Assembly (NCBI GenBank): GCA_032717465.1
Contig: CM064712.1
Location: forward strand, 20,272,717 to 20,336,716
DNA from: Coenobita brevimanus
Taxonomy: Eukaryota; Arthropoda; Malacostraca; Decapoda; Coenobitidae
Length of the DNA stretch: 64,000 bases
Reading direction: 5' to 3'
In this document: positions 46,563 through 57,892 of the stretch, in pieces
Layout of the letters: each line of letters starts with the position of its first letter
Numbering within the stretch: position 1 is the first letter of the stretch
Notes under the pieces: generated by a model
Seen by the model: only the letters and a program-made list of their open reading frames with translations
The model's database searches: none
Told to the model about the DNA's origin: nothing
Made by a program: the position numbers and the translations under genes

Positions 46563-47340
46563 GTGGTATCAGTGGTGGTGGTATCAATGTGGTGGTATCA
46601 ATGGTGGTGGTATCAATGGTGGTGGTATCAGTGGTGGTGGTATCCATGGTGGTGGTATCCATGGTGGTAGTATCAGTGGTGGTGGTATCAGTGGTGGTGG
46701 TATCAGTGGTGGTGGTATCAATGGTGGTGGTATCAGTGGTGGTGGTATCAGTGGAGGTGGTATCAGTGGAGGTGGTAACAGTGGAGGTGGTATCAGTGGT
46801 GGTGGTATCAGTGGTGGTGGTATCAGTAGAGGTGGTATCAGTGGAGGTGGTATCAGTGGAGGTGGTATCAGTGGTGGTGGTATCAGTGGTGGTGGTACCA
46901 GTGATGGTGATACCACTGGAGGTGGTATCAGTGGTGGTGGTATCAGTGGTGGTGGTACCAGTGGAGGTGGTATCAGTGGAGGTGGTATCAGTGGTGGTGG
47001 TATCAGTGGTGGTGGTACCAGTGATGGTGATACCACTGGAGGTGGTATCAGTGGTGGTGGTATCAGTGGTGGTGGTACCAGTGGAGGTGGTATCAGTGGT
47101 GGTGGTATCAGTGGTAGTGGTATCAGTGGAGGTGTTACCAGTGGTGTTGGTATCAGTGGAGGTGTTACCAGTGGTGGTGGTATCAGTGGAGGTGTTGGCA
47201 TGGGTGATGGTGGCAGGGGAGATAGTGACAATGGTGGTGGTGGCAGTGGTGGCGGTGACAGTGGTGCTGGTAGCAGTGGTGTTAGTAGCAGTGGTGTTGC
47301 TAGCAGTGGTGGTGGTCGGAGTGGTGGTGGCAGACAGAAT
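46563..47340. repeat. 12-bp minisatellite (GGTGGTATCAGT)n with 120-bp higher-order duplication
   Basis: About 60 units of GGTGGTATCAGT or close variants. Lines 46861-46980 and 46981-47100 are identical but for one base, including the distinctive GTGATGGTGATACCACTGGA, so a 120-bp block was duplicated recently. Because 12 is a multiple of 3, several frames on both strands are open for 200-315 codons; these are artefacts. Confidence 0.95.
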
Positions 47341-47634
47341 TAAAAAGAATATATCATTGTTATTCATCTTGAAATTCTTATTAAGAACGCTGACTGTTAT
47401 TCTGGCATGGTGGCTGAGCGTCGTGGAGGAGGTGAACAGGATAAAAGTGAAGATAGAAGTGACTGTAGGCAGTATTAGGAACTGGATACGAGTGATAAAG
47501 ATAAGATTAATAAAGACAGGAACTGGATGCTGGTGATAAAGATAAGATTATTAAAGACAGGAGTTTGGCAGGAAACGGAGAGGGAAGTAAAGGAGAGGCT
47601 GGAGAGAAAGGAAATATCTGCCTAGAATGCTGAA
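47341..47634. other. Intergenic, no gene recognised
   Basis: A partial duplication of GGAACTGGATRC and AGATAAGATTA words is visible at 47480-47560. Nothing else. Confidence 0.5.
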
Positions 47635-47832
47635 CTGTAACAGAAAGTTGACACTAGAATATGATGCTAGTCATGGAGAACTGCTATGTGTGGGATGTTG
47701 AGCCGTAGGGTTGTCTTTTTCTACCACTAAGGTACCTGAAATAAGCTGAAAAAAGCGAAAATCTGGACCAATTAGGGTAAAAGGAGTACAGTTAGAGTGA
47801 TAGAGTTCTGTGGCCGAAATCGAGATGATGTC
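47635..47832 (+). repeat. Dispersed repeat family 2, copy B
   Basis: Partner of 23428-23610 in the same orientation; see that entry for shared blocks. This copy ends near GAGATGATGTCG, the other near GCAATGATGTCC. Confidence 0.65.
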
Positions 47833-47987
47833 GAGGGGCAGGGACGGGAAAGGAGAAAAAGAAAAAGGAGTAGAGGGAAAAAATGAGACACTTTATAAGT
47901 GAAGAGTAAGAACAGAGCTGAAAATGGGTGAAGAGATGTTAGTAGATACTATTACTGCTAGCATACTGTTAGTGATGAAAATATTGC

Positions 47988-50300
47988 TTTTTTTTTTTAT
48001 GCAAGGCAGAAAGAACCAAAGGCCAGGAGCCCGCAAACCGTTCCTTCCCATAAAAACAAATAAACAAACAAAAAATACGAAAGAGAGCCAAATTTCAGAT
48101 CCGTTCATTTCGAAATGCCTGGACACACTGCGTTTGAAAGACTGGAGATCATAGGAAGTAAGAAATACAGACAGAGGGAGACAGTTCCAGAGTAGACATG
48201 TCCCATAAATGAAGGACTGGGAGTAACGATTAACTCTTGCATTGGAGAGTTGGACAGAATGCAGATGAGAGTTTGTTGCTAGACGGGTGCTATGCACACG
48301 TCGTAGAGGTGCAGGGATGATAGCAGACAGTTCAGAGGAGCAGTGACCATTGAAGTACCGATACAAAAGAGATAAAGATGCAACAGTGCGGCGAAGAAAC
48401 AGGGGTTGAAGAGAGCCTGTAAGAAGAGGAGAGTTGATGAGACGAAAAGCCTTTGACTCCACTCTATTGAGAAAAGCTGTGTGAGGGGAGCCTCCCCACA
48501 CATGAGAGTTGTACTCTACACAGGGGCGAATAAAACCCGTGGATAAGGTCAACAACTGTGCAGGGGTAAAGAAGGTACGGAGTCGGCTTAGCACACCTAA
48601 TCTCTTGGATGCAGATATTTTAAGAGGTGTAATATGACCTTTCGAAGTTAAGTCCAGAGAAAATGAAACCCCAAGCATGTTTAAGGATGATGCAGGATTA
48701 AGCTGGATAGTAATAAACATTAGTGGGTATTCCTGTGGAAGATTTTTTTTAGTTGATAGATGTAAGAACTGAGTCTTTGATGCATTAAAACAACAAGATT
48801 ATTTTTACCCCCGTCAGAGATATGAATCAAGTCAGACATTAGGTGTGCCATAGCCTCAGCCCTTATTTTTGCAGTAACTGCTGAGATGGACGTTGCGAGA
48901 AGTGAATGGAAAGGTGAAGGGTGGAATCATCAGTGTAGGAGTGGATAGGGTTGGATGTACAGCTTAGAAGGTCATTGATGAATAAAAAGAAGAGAGTTGG
49001 TGATAGGACAGAGCCCTGAGGAACACAGCTATTGATAGATCTAGGAGAAAAACGATGGCCATCTACAATAGCGGCTATAGAACGGCCAGAAAGGAAGCTA
49101 TTGATGAAGGCACAGATAGAAGGATAGAAACCGTAAGAGGGCAGTTTGGAAGTTAAAGATTTATGCCAGACTCGATCGAAAGCCTTTGAGATGTCAAGTG
49201 CAATGGCAACGCTTTCGCCAAAGTCCCGAAAGGAGTATGACCAGAAGTCTGAAAGGTAGATGAGAAGATCGCCAGTGGAACGTCCCTGACAGAACCCATA
49301 CTGACGATCAGAAAGAAGGATATGATAGGGAAGATGCTTTAAAATTCCTATGCTAAGAATAGACTCAAAAACTTTTGAGACACAGGATGTTAAAGTAACT
49401 GGATGATAGTTAGAGGGTTGGGAATGGTCACCCTTCTTTGGGACTGGCTGAATGAAAGCAGACTTTCAGCAAGAAGGAAAGGTATAAGTTGATAAACAAA
49501 GGCCAAAGAGTTTACCTAGGCAGGGTGTAAGCACAGAAGCACAGTTCTTGAGGACAACAGGAGGGACCCCATCAAGCCCATATGCCTTGTTAGTATTGAG
49601 GCTAGTGATGGCAGAAATACATCAGCTGAAGAAATTTTAATGTCAGCCATGAGGAAGTCAGATGGGGGACGTGATGGAGGAACAGCACCGGAATCGTCTA
49701 AGGTGGAATTGGAGGAGAAAGTGAACGAAGAGATCTGCATTATCAGTAGAAGAAATAGCTACAGAGCCATCAGAGTAGAAAAGAGGAGGGAAGGATTATG
49801 AGTTAAAGTTGTTAGAAAGGTTTTTGGCAAGGTGCTAGAAGGAGCGGGAAGAATTCGAGGTGGAGAGTTAAGAGTATTTAGTATGGGATGAAATTATTTT
49901 TAGCAGAGCGAAGAACAGACTTAGCACGATTCCTGGCAGAAAAAAAAAAAAAAAAGATGCTATTCAGGCGTTGGTTGACGCATGTACCATTTAAAAGCCC
50001 TCTCCTTGTTGTAGACAGCATTAGAACAAGCGTGATTAAACCAAGGCATATGGAAGCAGGTAGATAATGATGGGAAAAGTGAGTTAATCAGTGAACCAGA
50101 GCGATAGCTGGAATGAATACAAATAGAAAACACGGCTTAAAAATGAGAAAAAAATAAAAATCTTTTGAAGCTGCTTGTGTTTCTCTGTCACTAATTTGGG
50201 CACTCCAAAAGAAGAATATAAACGTCTTGAGAATGTAACAGAAGAACGTCGTGATCCAACGAGAAGAATTAAAGAAGACTGTGCATATTTAAGAAGAGAC
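47988..50300 (-). mobile_element. Jockey/CR1-group LINE, minus strand, with poly(A) tail, decayed
   Basis: The minus strand ends with TGCAT followed by about 11 A (the T run at 47988-47998), a normal LINE 3' end. Upstream it contains C-terminal domain, reverse transcriptase and, at the top, the linker after the endonuclease. The 5' limit near 50300 is a guess; recognisable coding extends to about 50150. Confidence 0.8.
48000..50170 (-). pseudogene. Reverse transcriptase of Jockey/CR1-group LINE, decayed
   Basis: Read on the minus strand: WFNHACSNAVYNKERAFKWY near 50040, KAYGLDGVPPVVLKNCASVL near 49560 after frameshifts, HPVTLTSCVSKVFE near 49400, motif A ALDISKAFDRVWH near 49190, motif B VPQGSVLSPTLF near 49010, motif C YTDD (usual YADD) near 48937, then an open frame 48720-47893 with RLGVLSRLRTFFTPAQLLTL, VEYNSHVWGG, LRRTVASLSLLYRYFNGHCS and LRRVHSTRLATNSHLHSVQL. 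Stops and frameshifts occur near 49470, 49640, 49850 and 49940. Same clade as 8446-10608 but clearly diverged from it. Confidence 0.85.
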
Positions 50301-51418
50301 TGGAAATAACCCCTTCACCAACCCAAGTTACTAAGTTTCTCCAAAGCTGAATATATAGTATGATAGCAGGAAGGAAATATAGAAAGACAAGACCGAAGTG
50401 TATGAATTAAGTGAGATTGCTTCTTATGGTCACTGTTGCCAACTTTTTCATATCCACAGTTATATCGAATGCTGTGTAATATCGCTGTTTGTGGCAAGAA
50501 ATAATAACACTAAAAATAACAATAGTAGTAAATTAATTATACTGCCTAAAGGTTTAATTTTATTCTACTTGGACACTCATCTCATTCGTGTCAGTTTATC
50601 CCTGAAGGTGGAATATATCCTTTGATTTACCCCACTGAGTTATTGTTCCTTGTCCAAATCCGGTTGCTGGTATTAAACAATTGACTTCAGAGGAAAACAT
50701 ACAAGGTAGTTTAGTGGTGTGACAGTGTGTAAGTGCTTTCAGTGTGGCATACCCATTGATTTCATCTACCACATTCTTATATGATGACAGTTCGAACCTG
50801 AACGCTTCACGAGATGGGACACGCTTCCTTCTGCCCGGCACTGAATGCAGCTTTGGTTCATATTATGTGTATGTTATATTAGAAATTAATATTAATTGCT
50901 TCATCATCAAATATTTCACTGTTAAATATAGATAAAAACAGCAACCAGCCACCATCACCACTAACTAAACCAGCCAAAGCTGGCTGCCTGCTGGACGTGG
51001 GTCTGCTGTTGGCTGAACTGTTCATGCATCAGCTGGCAAGACGGAGATGCAGCCCATTATCACTTGCTTTAGCAGCTAATCAAGCTTTGAGCACAGTCTG
51101 AAAATTTACTTTTGAACATAATCCCAAATATATGAAGTACCTTAAAAATAATAAAAGTAGCTTCTACTCTTGCGGCTTACTACAGCTAGACGGAGTTAAT
51201 ACAATAGCTAACTGCTCTAACGATACATAATTGTTCAAACTGTCCTTCTCACACCTGGGAATGAACTGTGAGAAACACAGAAACTTGTTTTGACTTGACG
51301 AAAATATCAGTCGAGAGTGCAACAAATTATGAACGGAAAGCCACTTAATTTTATGAAATGAAAACTAATGAAAGGAAAATTGGAGCAGAAAAGCATTAGC
51401 AGAGATAGAGATAGAGAC

Positions 51419-51421
<3 letters not shown>
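50301..51421. other. Intergenic, no gene recognised
   Basis: Anonymous AT-rich DNA. No element ends or motifs seen. Confidence 0.5.
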
Positions 51422-51429
<8 letters not shown>

Positions 51430-51494
<65 letters not shown>

Positions 51495-51882
51495 TGGTAT
51501 GAACAACGAGAACTAGAGACAGGATGGCTGAGAGAGGAAAGTGAAGGTAGGAGAGAAGAGGGTTTTAGTGAGGGATAATGAGGGTAAAGGGGAAACTAGA
51601 TTAGGACGGGATGGGAGGAGAGAAGAAGCCTGCAGTGAGGGGGGAAGAAGGAAGAGGGGACAAGGCTAAGTGGGGAGAGAAGACTTTGGTAATTGGTGGT
51701 TGGAACTCATTATCCTGTTGACCACAGTGCCTTCCACCCAATGATTACTCTGCCAGTCATATAGATTTTTACATTATTCCTGGAACCTTTATCTTTTTCT
51801 TATTAATGGGAACATTTTTTTAGTTTGCCTTGAAATGTGCTGAGGGATAAACAATGTGTCAGTAAATGTTTGGGTTATTAAG
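51430..51882 (-). repeat. Dispersed repeat of unknown family, copy B (inverted relative to copy A)
   Basis: Reverse complement of 538-973. The (GA)n at 51430-51490 corresponds to the (CT)n of copy A. The conserved centre is GTAATTGGTGGTTGGAACTC followed by ATTATCCTGTTGACCACAGT. Confidence 0.75.
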
Positions 51883-51891
51883 GATATTGTG

Positions 51892-51942
51892 TGGGGGGGG
51901 GGGTTTGTGTGTGGGTGGGTGGGTGGGTGGGTGGGTGGGTGG

Positions 51943-51976
<34 letters not shown>
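51892..51976. repeat. (G)n-(GGGT)n-(GT)n compound repeat
   Basis: Eleven G, then seven GGGT-type units, then about 26 bp of GT. The GGGT run on one strand could form a G-quadruplex. Confidence 0.93.
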
Positions 51977-51979
<3 letters not shown>

Positions 51980-53582
51980 ACAGTTCCAACCACTTAAAGT
52001 GAAAAATAAGTGCGAAGTAGGTAATGAAAACTATAGTAGACCTTAGTTGTTGCCGACACTAAAATGAGCCAAATTTGCTGAGCTGCGTGAGTGTGAAGGT
52101 GGCTGGAGACGTATAGGAGATGAGAATGATGACATCAAAATCAGTATTATGAGAATGAAAATAAAGATAAAGCAAGGATGTGTGGAAGAAATAAGACAAC
52201 CTTGAGTCTAGATATATAGAGAATAGTTCCCAGAGGCTGCATAATATAATTGTTAAATGGGCTAGTGAATTAACATTTAGCTACGTTACTTCAGTTCAAT
52301 TTCGTCAATATATTATACGAGTAATTTTGTATGCACTAAAGACATATCCTACTGTATCCATTCGTAAGAACTTCGAATATAAACACAGATGGAGAGTTCA
52401 TGGGGTAATAGAATGGGTGGTCTATATACAGAGTGCTTCTCCCACTCCACTGAGCGGTTTCTCACGCGTTGTGTTGTGAAAACGACTCACTAACAATTAT
52501 CAATGTCTCCTGCATCACTTAGTCATTTACTACTTCCATTACCACACCCACACCCACACCCACAGACTGAACCGTCCCCGCAACACACAAGATACTGTCA
52601 GGTGAGTCTTTGGGTGGAGGGCTATTTAAGGATTACCTTGTGTTTTGTAATGTTTCTACTAATGTTTCAAGGAAAAAAAAAATAACTACATATTTTAGCT
52701 GCTGAACACAAATAAAATACGAACATTGGTAAAGGTTGCTGGACACAAGGATGCACAAAGCAGCACCAGAATCAAAAGGCTTTACACGCTGAGAATATAA
52801 ACAGACTTCGGGATTCAGAGCAGCCATTTTGGACTGCTGTGTTTCCCAGAAGACCACTCACACTATTCGGGACCCTGGTGTCGCTATTTTTGGGAAAGAG
52901 TAAACAGCGGTATAATGGAGTAGGCAATAATAATAAATATACATCTGAACCGGAGTGTGTGGAGGATTCACTGGCTGCTAATAACAGGCTACCGTATTTC
53001 GTAATGTTATGATAAGGACGTAGAGCCAGGCATACAGAGAGAAAATTGCAAATGGGGGCTTGTAACTAGGATCAAATCACATGGCTGTTAATCATTGTAC
53101 TTTCAGAGATCCTTTAGTACCGTGCCTCCTGCCTCACAATTTACTAATGAATTCTCCAGCCATAACCAAAACTTCCCAGATAATCCTCAGCCAAAAAATT
53201 TATGTGCCTTCTACCTGCCTCATTCCTCACCAGCTCCAACCAGGGTTTGAACTGTGGAGCAAATGACCGGTAGTTTTGCATTCAGCTATGTAAACTAATA
53301 GAGAGAGAGAGAGAGAGAAGAAGGGTAGGGGTGGAGGAGCGCTGGCAGCCTCTCAATCCTTCACCTTCACCAGTATCTCTCAAGTCTGGCGGTACTCCAA
53401 ATATACGTCACGTCATATTACCAATATTAGTGTGTGTCTGTAATGCCCTATTCTGGCGAGAGGTGGTTGTCCTAAAGAGGGATGTTTCTTAGTCAGCCAA
53501 CACGCAATGTGCATTATGACGTCATGGAGAATGGTAAACATACATGGCATCGTAAACGATGTACCATATATATATATATATG
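51977..53582. other. Intergenic, no gene recognised
   Basis: Short (CCACAC)n near 52540-52563, (GA)n at 53300-53320 and (TA)n at 53566-53581. No gene or element supported. Confidence 0.5.
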
Positions 53583-53639
53583 TTCACTCTCATCTTAAAT
53601 GTCGGGACCAACTGCTTAGCCCAGGACTCCTACGCTCCT

Positions 53640-53641
<2 letters not shown>
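53583..53641 (+). mobile_element. SINE 3' fragment
   Basis: TTCACTCTCATCTTAAATGT through CTCCTACGCTCCTCAT matches the 3' body of the SINE at 36590-36822. 5'-truncated at a TA repeat and followed immediately by a GT repeat. Confidence 0.8.
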
Positions 53642-53693
<52 letters not shown>

Positions 53694-53713
53694 GTGTGTG
53701 TGTGTGTGTGAGT

Positions 53714-53756
<43 letters not shown>

Positions 53757-53761
53757 TGTGT

Positions 53762-53827
<66 letters not shown>
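53641..53827. repeat. (GT)n microsatellite
   Basis: About 187 bp of GT with rare A interruptions, beginning at the 3' end of the SINE fragment. Confidence 0.97.
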
Positions 53828-53828
<1 letters not shown>

Positions 53829-53829
<1 letters not shown>

Positions 53830-54135
53830 GGTCCTCCCCCACTTACGAACTGTCAACTTACAAATTTTCACACTTACGAATTAGTACTTTCAGTAATATA
53901 TTCAATAAATCACATGCATTTACATGAGATCTTCAACGCATTATTATAAAATACGGTTTGTGTTAATGAGTTTGCCCAACTGTAGGCTAATGTAAGTGTT
54001 CTAAGCACATTTACAAGGCTTGGCTACGCTATGATATTCAGTTGGTTAGGTGTACTAAATGCATATTCTGGTTACGAAAAAATCGAATTATGTGCTGTTT
54101 CTCAGAACATAACCCAGTCGTAAGTGGGGAAGGAC

Positions 54136-54138
<3 letters not shown>
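53829..54138. mobile_element. MITE with pogo/mariner-like ends
   Basis: Left end AGGTCCTCCCCCACTTACGA and the inverse right end (CAGGTCCTTCCCCACTTACGA read from 54138) agree at 19 of 20 positions. TA lies directly outside both ends (53827-53828, 54139-54140), the Tc1/mariner target duplication, though the left flanking TA cannot be proved because of the adjacent repeats. 310 bp, no coding frame. The ends differ from those of the pogo/Tigger element at 4843-8346. Confidence 0.75.

Positions 54139-54207
<69 letters not shown>
54139..54207. repeat. (TA)n microsatellite, left part of LTR-element target
   Basis: TA repeat that continues at 59583-59649 on the other side of the LTR retrotransposon; the element inserted into it. 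Confidence 0.97.
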
Positions 54208-54211
<4 letters not shown>

Positions 54212-54994
54212 ACATAGCCTATGATTTCATCATCCTTTGTGTAATTTTAACGCACAGTTGCTGCATGTTTGATCATGAGCGTGTTCTGCCTCAGTCCCCC
54301 CCTTCTACCGTTATAGTAGAGTAAGTCGTCCTTTCTGTTATTCAGTGCGGGATTGTCGACCGTTTGTCCCCACCGCTTCATTTGCGCGTCCCTCTTACAA
54401 GTTGTGTCAGGCTCTGCCGGCTCCTATATAATGAGCTCAGTCTCTGCATCATTGCCACTTAGATCTGCTCCTCATATTGTTCACATCTCTGTCCTCCCCT
54501 GTACAGATATTATTATTGTGAGTGCTCAAGAAGTCTCCAACCATCTAGCAGCTGTGTGTAAATTGAGTATAACTGTTATTGCATTTTTTCTTGTACTGTA
54601 TAGCATAAGTTTAATTTGTAGGCCTAGTGAAGTTTTTGTAATTCATGTAGGGTTCTTTATGTCAGTCATTTTTTATAATAGTTTGTATCTGTAATTATTT
54701 ATCTGGCATTCACTGAGTATTATCTGGTATCTCATTTTATCAGGGCTGACTTAGATAAATTTACTCTTGCTAATTTCGTGTTAATAGAGGCTATTGCAGT
54801 TAACCATATATTTAACCTGTTTTTGCCATTACATTATCCTTATGAGTCCTGAATGTTTTATTGTTAGTTTGAGCATTAAACTTTGACTTGTAATTTTACC
54901 TAACTCTTTGTTTTGAACCTGGAACTTTACGGGACAGTAGTGATTTTTAGTATTCTCACTTAAAATGTACATTATCTTTCTCTGTTCCGTAACA
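54208..54994 (+). repeat. 5' LTR
   Basis: Begins TGTTACATAG and ends CCGTAACA (TG...CA ends). A TATA-like TATATAA lies at 54425-54431 and an ATTAAA poly(A) signal at 54875-54880. A 113-codon frame inside is also open in the other LTR but is only a consequence of recent LTR identity. Confidence 0.95.
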
Positions 54995-55000
54995 TAAATT

Positions 55001-55013
55001 TGGCGACCTCGCC
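55001..55013 (+). promoter_or_regulatory. Primer-binding site
   Basis: TGGCGACCTCGCC starts six bases after the LTR end. TGG pairs with the CCA end of a tRNA; the TGGCGACC start resembles sites in other gypsy elements primed by a tRNA-Arg type, which I infer without checking a tRNA set. Confidence 0.65.
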
Positions 55014-55076
55014 AGGATGTTCAGGATATTATCATAAGGATATTGCTTGATATTTTGTGACTGTTACTTATTAATT

Positions 55077-56155
55077 ATGTCTACTATTACTACACTTGAT
55101 GAAGCCAAAGATTTTTTGTCAAATGTGCAAACAGTGTGTGATATAGAAAACAGAACAAAGAATGAACTTAAGCTTGTTGCTCAACAATTGGGAATTGTTG
55201 TTCGCTCTCATCATTCTAAAGATCAAATTGTTGACATGATTAATGAAAGCTTGTTTAATGTAACTCCTCCAAATGAGCAAACGCAGATTGAATTAGCTAA
55301 GTTACAGCTAGCCCTGCAGGAGGCCCGTGCTAAGGAGGCTGAGTTTCACGCACAAGTTGAACTTGCTAGGATTCAGGCAGACCATGAGTATCGCATGAAA
55401 CAATGTGGAACTGGATCATCTAGCTCTGATGATTTTGATGTGGCTAAAAATGTTAAACTTGTCCCTCCTTTTAATGAATCTGATTTAACAAAGTATTTTC
55501 AGTTGTTTGAGAGGGTAGCTGGCAGGTTTTAATTGGCCTAAGGAGTATTGGCCAGTACTCCTTCAAACTGTTCTCACCGGGTAAAGCTCAAGTAACTTAT
55601 GCATCTTTGCCTCAGGATCAGTCTGATAATTATGATGTAGTAAAGAGCTTGATTCTTAAGGCCTATGAGCTTGTTCCTGAAGCCTATAGAGTAAAATTTA
55701 GGACAACTTACAAGCAAGATAAGCAATCCCATGTTGAGTATGCAAAAATCAAAGAAGATTTGTTAGAGCAGTGGTTAAATTCTAAGAATGTGGATTCTGA
55801 TTTTGACAAATTTAAGCATATGATTTTGCTGGAGGGACTTAAAAAGGTGTATTTATAAAGATGTAAGCCTATATCTTGATGAGAAAAGAATAGATAATTT
55901 GTCTGATGCTGCAGTTTTAGCTGATGAGTATGTTCTCACTCACAAGAGATATTCTAGAGAAAAAGGGAAAGCTGAGAGTAAGTACGTTGCCTCTACTCAG
56001 AGTACAGGTAACAGGAAAGAGAATAAAGGATGATGTTTCTCAGGAAGTAAATACCAGCTTCACCTCTAGATTTCAGAAGAGTAAATGTACTTATTGTAGT
56101 AAGCTTGGTCATACTACGGAGAGATGTTTCAGGAGACAGCGTGATGTGAACAAAA
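55077..56155 (+). pseudogene. gag with CCHC zinc knuckle, frameshifted
   Basis: Starts at the ATG 55077. The first frame (to 55532) has a leucine/glutamine/alanine-rich helical stretch likely to be coiled coil (around residues 70-105) then KLVPPFNESDLTKYFQLFER. After two frameshifts (about 55529 and 55583) the capsid-like part continues to 55857, and after another shift DNLSDAAVLADEYVLTHKRY; the knuckle CTYCSKLGHTTERC (CX2CX4HX4C) is at 56085-56126. Gag forms the particle that packages element RNA. At least four frame breaks. Confidence 0.82.
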
Positions 56156-56369
56156 AGGAGTCTTTAAATATTCAGTCAATTGGTCTAGTGTCCACTCTTG
56201 AGAGTTCCCAGAATTCTTTAACTGAGTTAACTGAACCTGCTTTGAGGGGTAACTTAAATTCTCATGATGGAGCTCCTCTTTTGAGCAGTAACGTGGGTGA
56301 CACTCTCAAGAGTTCATGTGCTAATTTCCTGTCTGATGGTTTTGTCAGTCCTCTGGACAGTAATGACAG

Positions 56370-56610
56370 GAAATCAGTTAAAATATATCGTGATACAGGT
56401 GCTTGCCAATCCCTTATGCTGACCAGTGTTCTAGGCTCTAATGTTAATTCCTCTGATGAAACTGTAATCTTACAAGGTGTAGGGAATAATTACTTCTCTG
56501 TTCCTCTGTGCAGAGTGAATTTAGAGTCTGGTTTATTAATGGTTCCGTTATGGTTGGGTTGGTTGAGACACTCCCAATGTCAGGTGTAACTTTCTTACTT
56601 GGAAATGATA
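56370..56610 (+). pseudogene. Retropepsin-like protease
   Basis: RDTGACQSLML near 56388 carries the D-T/S-G-A active-site motif of retroviral aspartic proteases, and GVTFLLGNDIGG near 56580 is the usual post-protease landmark. A frameshift between about 56508 and 56585 separates the two. It would have cleaved the Gag-Pol polyprotein. Confidence 0.75.
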
Positions 56611-57892
56611 TTGGTGGAAGTCAAGTGTGTCCAGCTCCTCAGTTGTCTAGTGAGCCAGTGGCTGCGTCCCAGGATTGTGATGTCCCTGATGTGTTCCCTG
56701 CATGTGCTGTCACTAGGGCTAAGTCTAAAGTTACTGGTGATTTAGAGGATAATGATGATGATGATGTTATCCTAGCTGACACTTTTCTTGCTAATTTGGA
56801 CCACTCACCAGATGAGGCAGTACCCCGTAGTGTTGATAATTTGTCTCGTCAAGAGTTGGTTGAGTTGCAGGTTGCTGACCCTGAGTTGAAAGGTCTAGCT
56901 AACTCTGCTTGCAGTGAGGAAGAGTCAGCCGGTGCTTCTACTTGTTATTATGTAAAGTCAGGAGTACTTATGAGGAAGTGGAGACCCCCAGCAGCATCAG
57001 CCGACTGTGAATGGGAGGTTGTACATCAAGTTGTCATCCCTCGTGTTTGTAGGCAGGATATCATTAGAGTGGCTCATGATTCCAGTTTGGCAGGACACCT
57101 TGGAGTGAGGAAGACTGTGGCACGCATTTTGAAACACTTCTACTGGCCAGGTATCTTCAGGGATGTTTCCTGGTATTGTAAGTCTTGTCACACCTGTCAA
57201 GTTGTGGGGAAGTGTAATCAGACCGAAAAGGTTGCACCTCTAGTTCCCATTCCTCCTTTTGAGGCGCCTTTCACCCGTGTGTTGCTGGATATTGTGGGCC
57301 CTCTTCCTGAGACTTCTTCAGGATTTTCTTATGTGTTGACCATGATTGATATGGCTACTCGTTATCCTGAAGCCATTCCACTTAGAAACATCTCAGCAAA
57401 GAACGTGGTTAAGGAAATGCTAGGGTTCTTCACAAAGTTTGGTCTGCCTAAGGAGGTACAGTCAGACCGGGGGAGTAATTTCATGTCAAACGTTTTCAAG
57501 CAGTCTCTGAAAGAGTTGGGCATCACCCAGATCACGTCTTCAGCTTACCATCCCCAGACCCAAGGAGCGTTGGAGAGATATCATCAAACACTCAAATCGA
57601 TGCTCAGAAATACTGTTTGGAACATCAGAAAGACTGGGATAAAGGTCTTCCATTCGTTGTGTTTGCTGCAAGAGAATCTCCAAATGAATCACTGGGCTTC
57701 TCACCTTTTGAACTACTGTTTGGCCATGAAGTAAGAGGACCCCTTAAGTTACTCAAGGAATGCTGGCTGTCGGAGGAAGATGACGTCAACCTGCTGGAGT
57801 ATGTGATGAAGTTCAAAGAACGGCTGTCCACTGCTTTACAGCTGGCGAGAGAATTTAGGAGCTGCTCAGGAGAAGATGAAGACTTGGTATGA
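56611..57892 (+). pseudogene. Integrase, catalytic residues present, one frameshift
   Basis: The frame is open from 56508 to 57734. After a linker, the HHCC zinc domain is at about 57070-57200 (H...H, CKSCHTC), followed by the DDE core: LLDIVGPL (first Asp, near 57288), QSDRGSNF (second Asp, near 57464) and GALERYHQ (Glu, near 57573). SAYHPQTQGALERYHQTLKS is the standard core signature. A frameshift near 57610 moves the downstream part (LPFVVFAARESPNESLGFSP, ELLFGHEVRGPL) into the frame 57617-57892. The order integrase-then-RT is unusual for Ty3/gypsy. Inserts reverse-transcribed DNA into the chromosome. Confidence 0.9.

Noticed and set aside
46435..47536. Four overlapping long frames (215-315 codons) on both strands
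   Set aside because: All follow from the 12-bp period of the minisatellite; composition changes with frame as expected and no start context or domain is present.
53590..53871. His/Thr and Cys/Val frames across GT repeats (also at 28596-29022, 34675-35271 and 61836-62175)
   Set aside because: Translation of dinucleotide repeats.
54353..54694. 113-codon open frame in the 5' LTR, also open in the 3' LTR
   Set aside because: Similarity is due to the LTRs being near-identical copies; it spans the expected promoter and transcript start region and has no motif.
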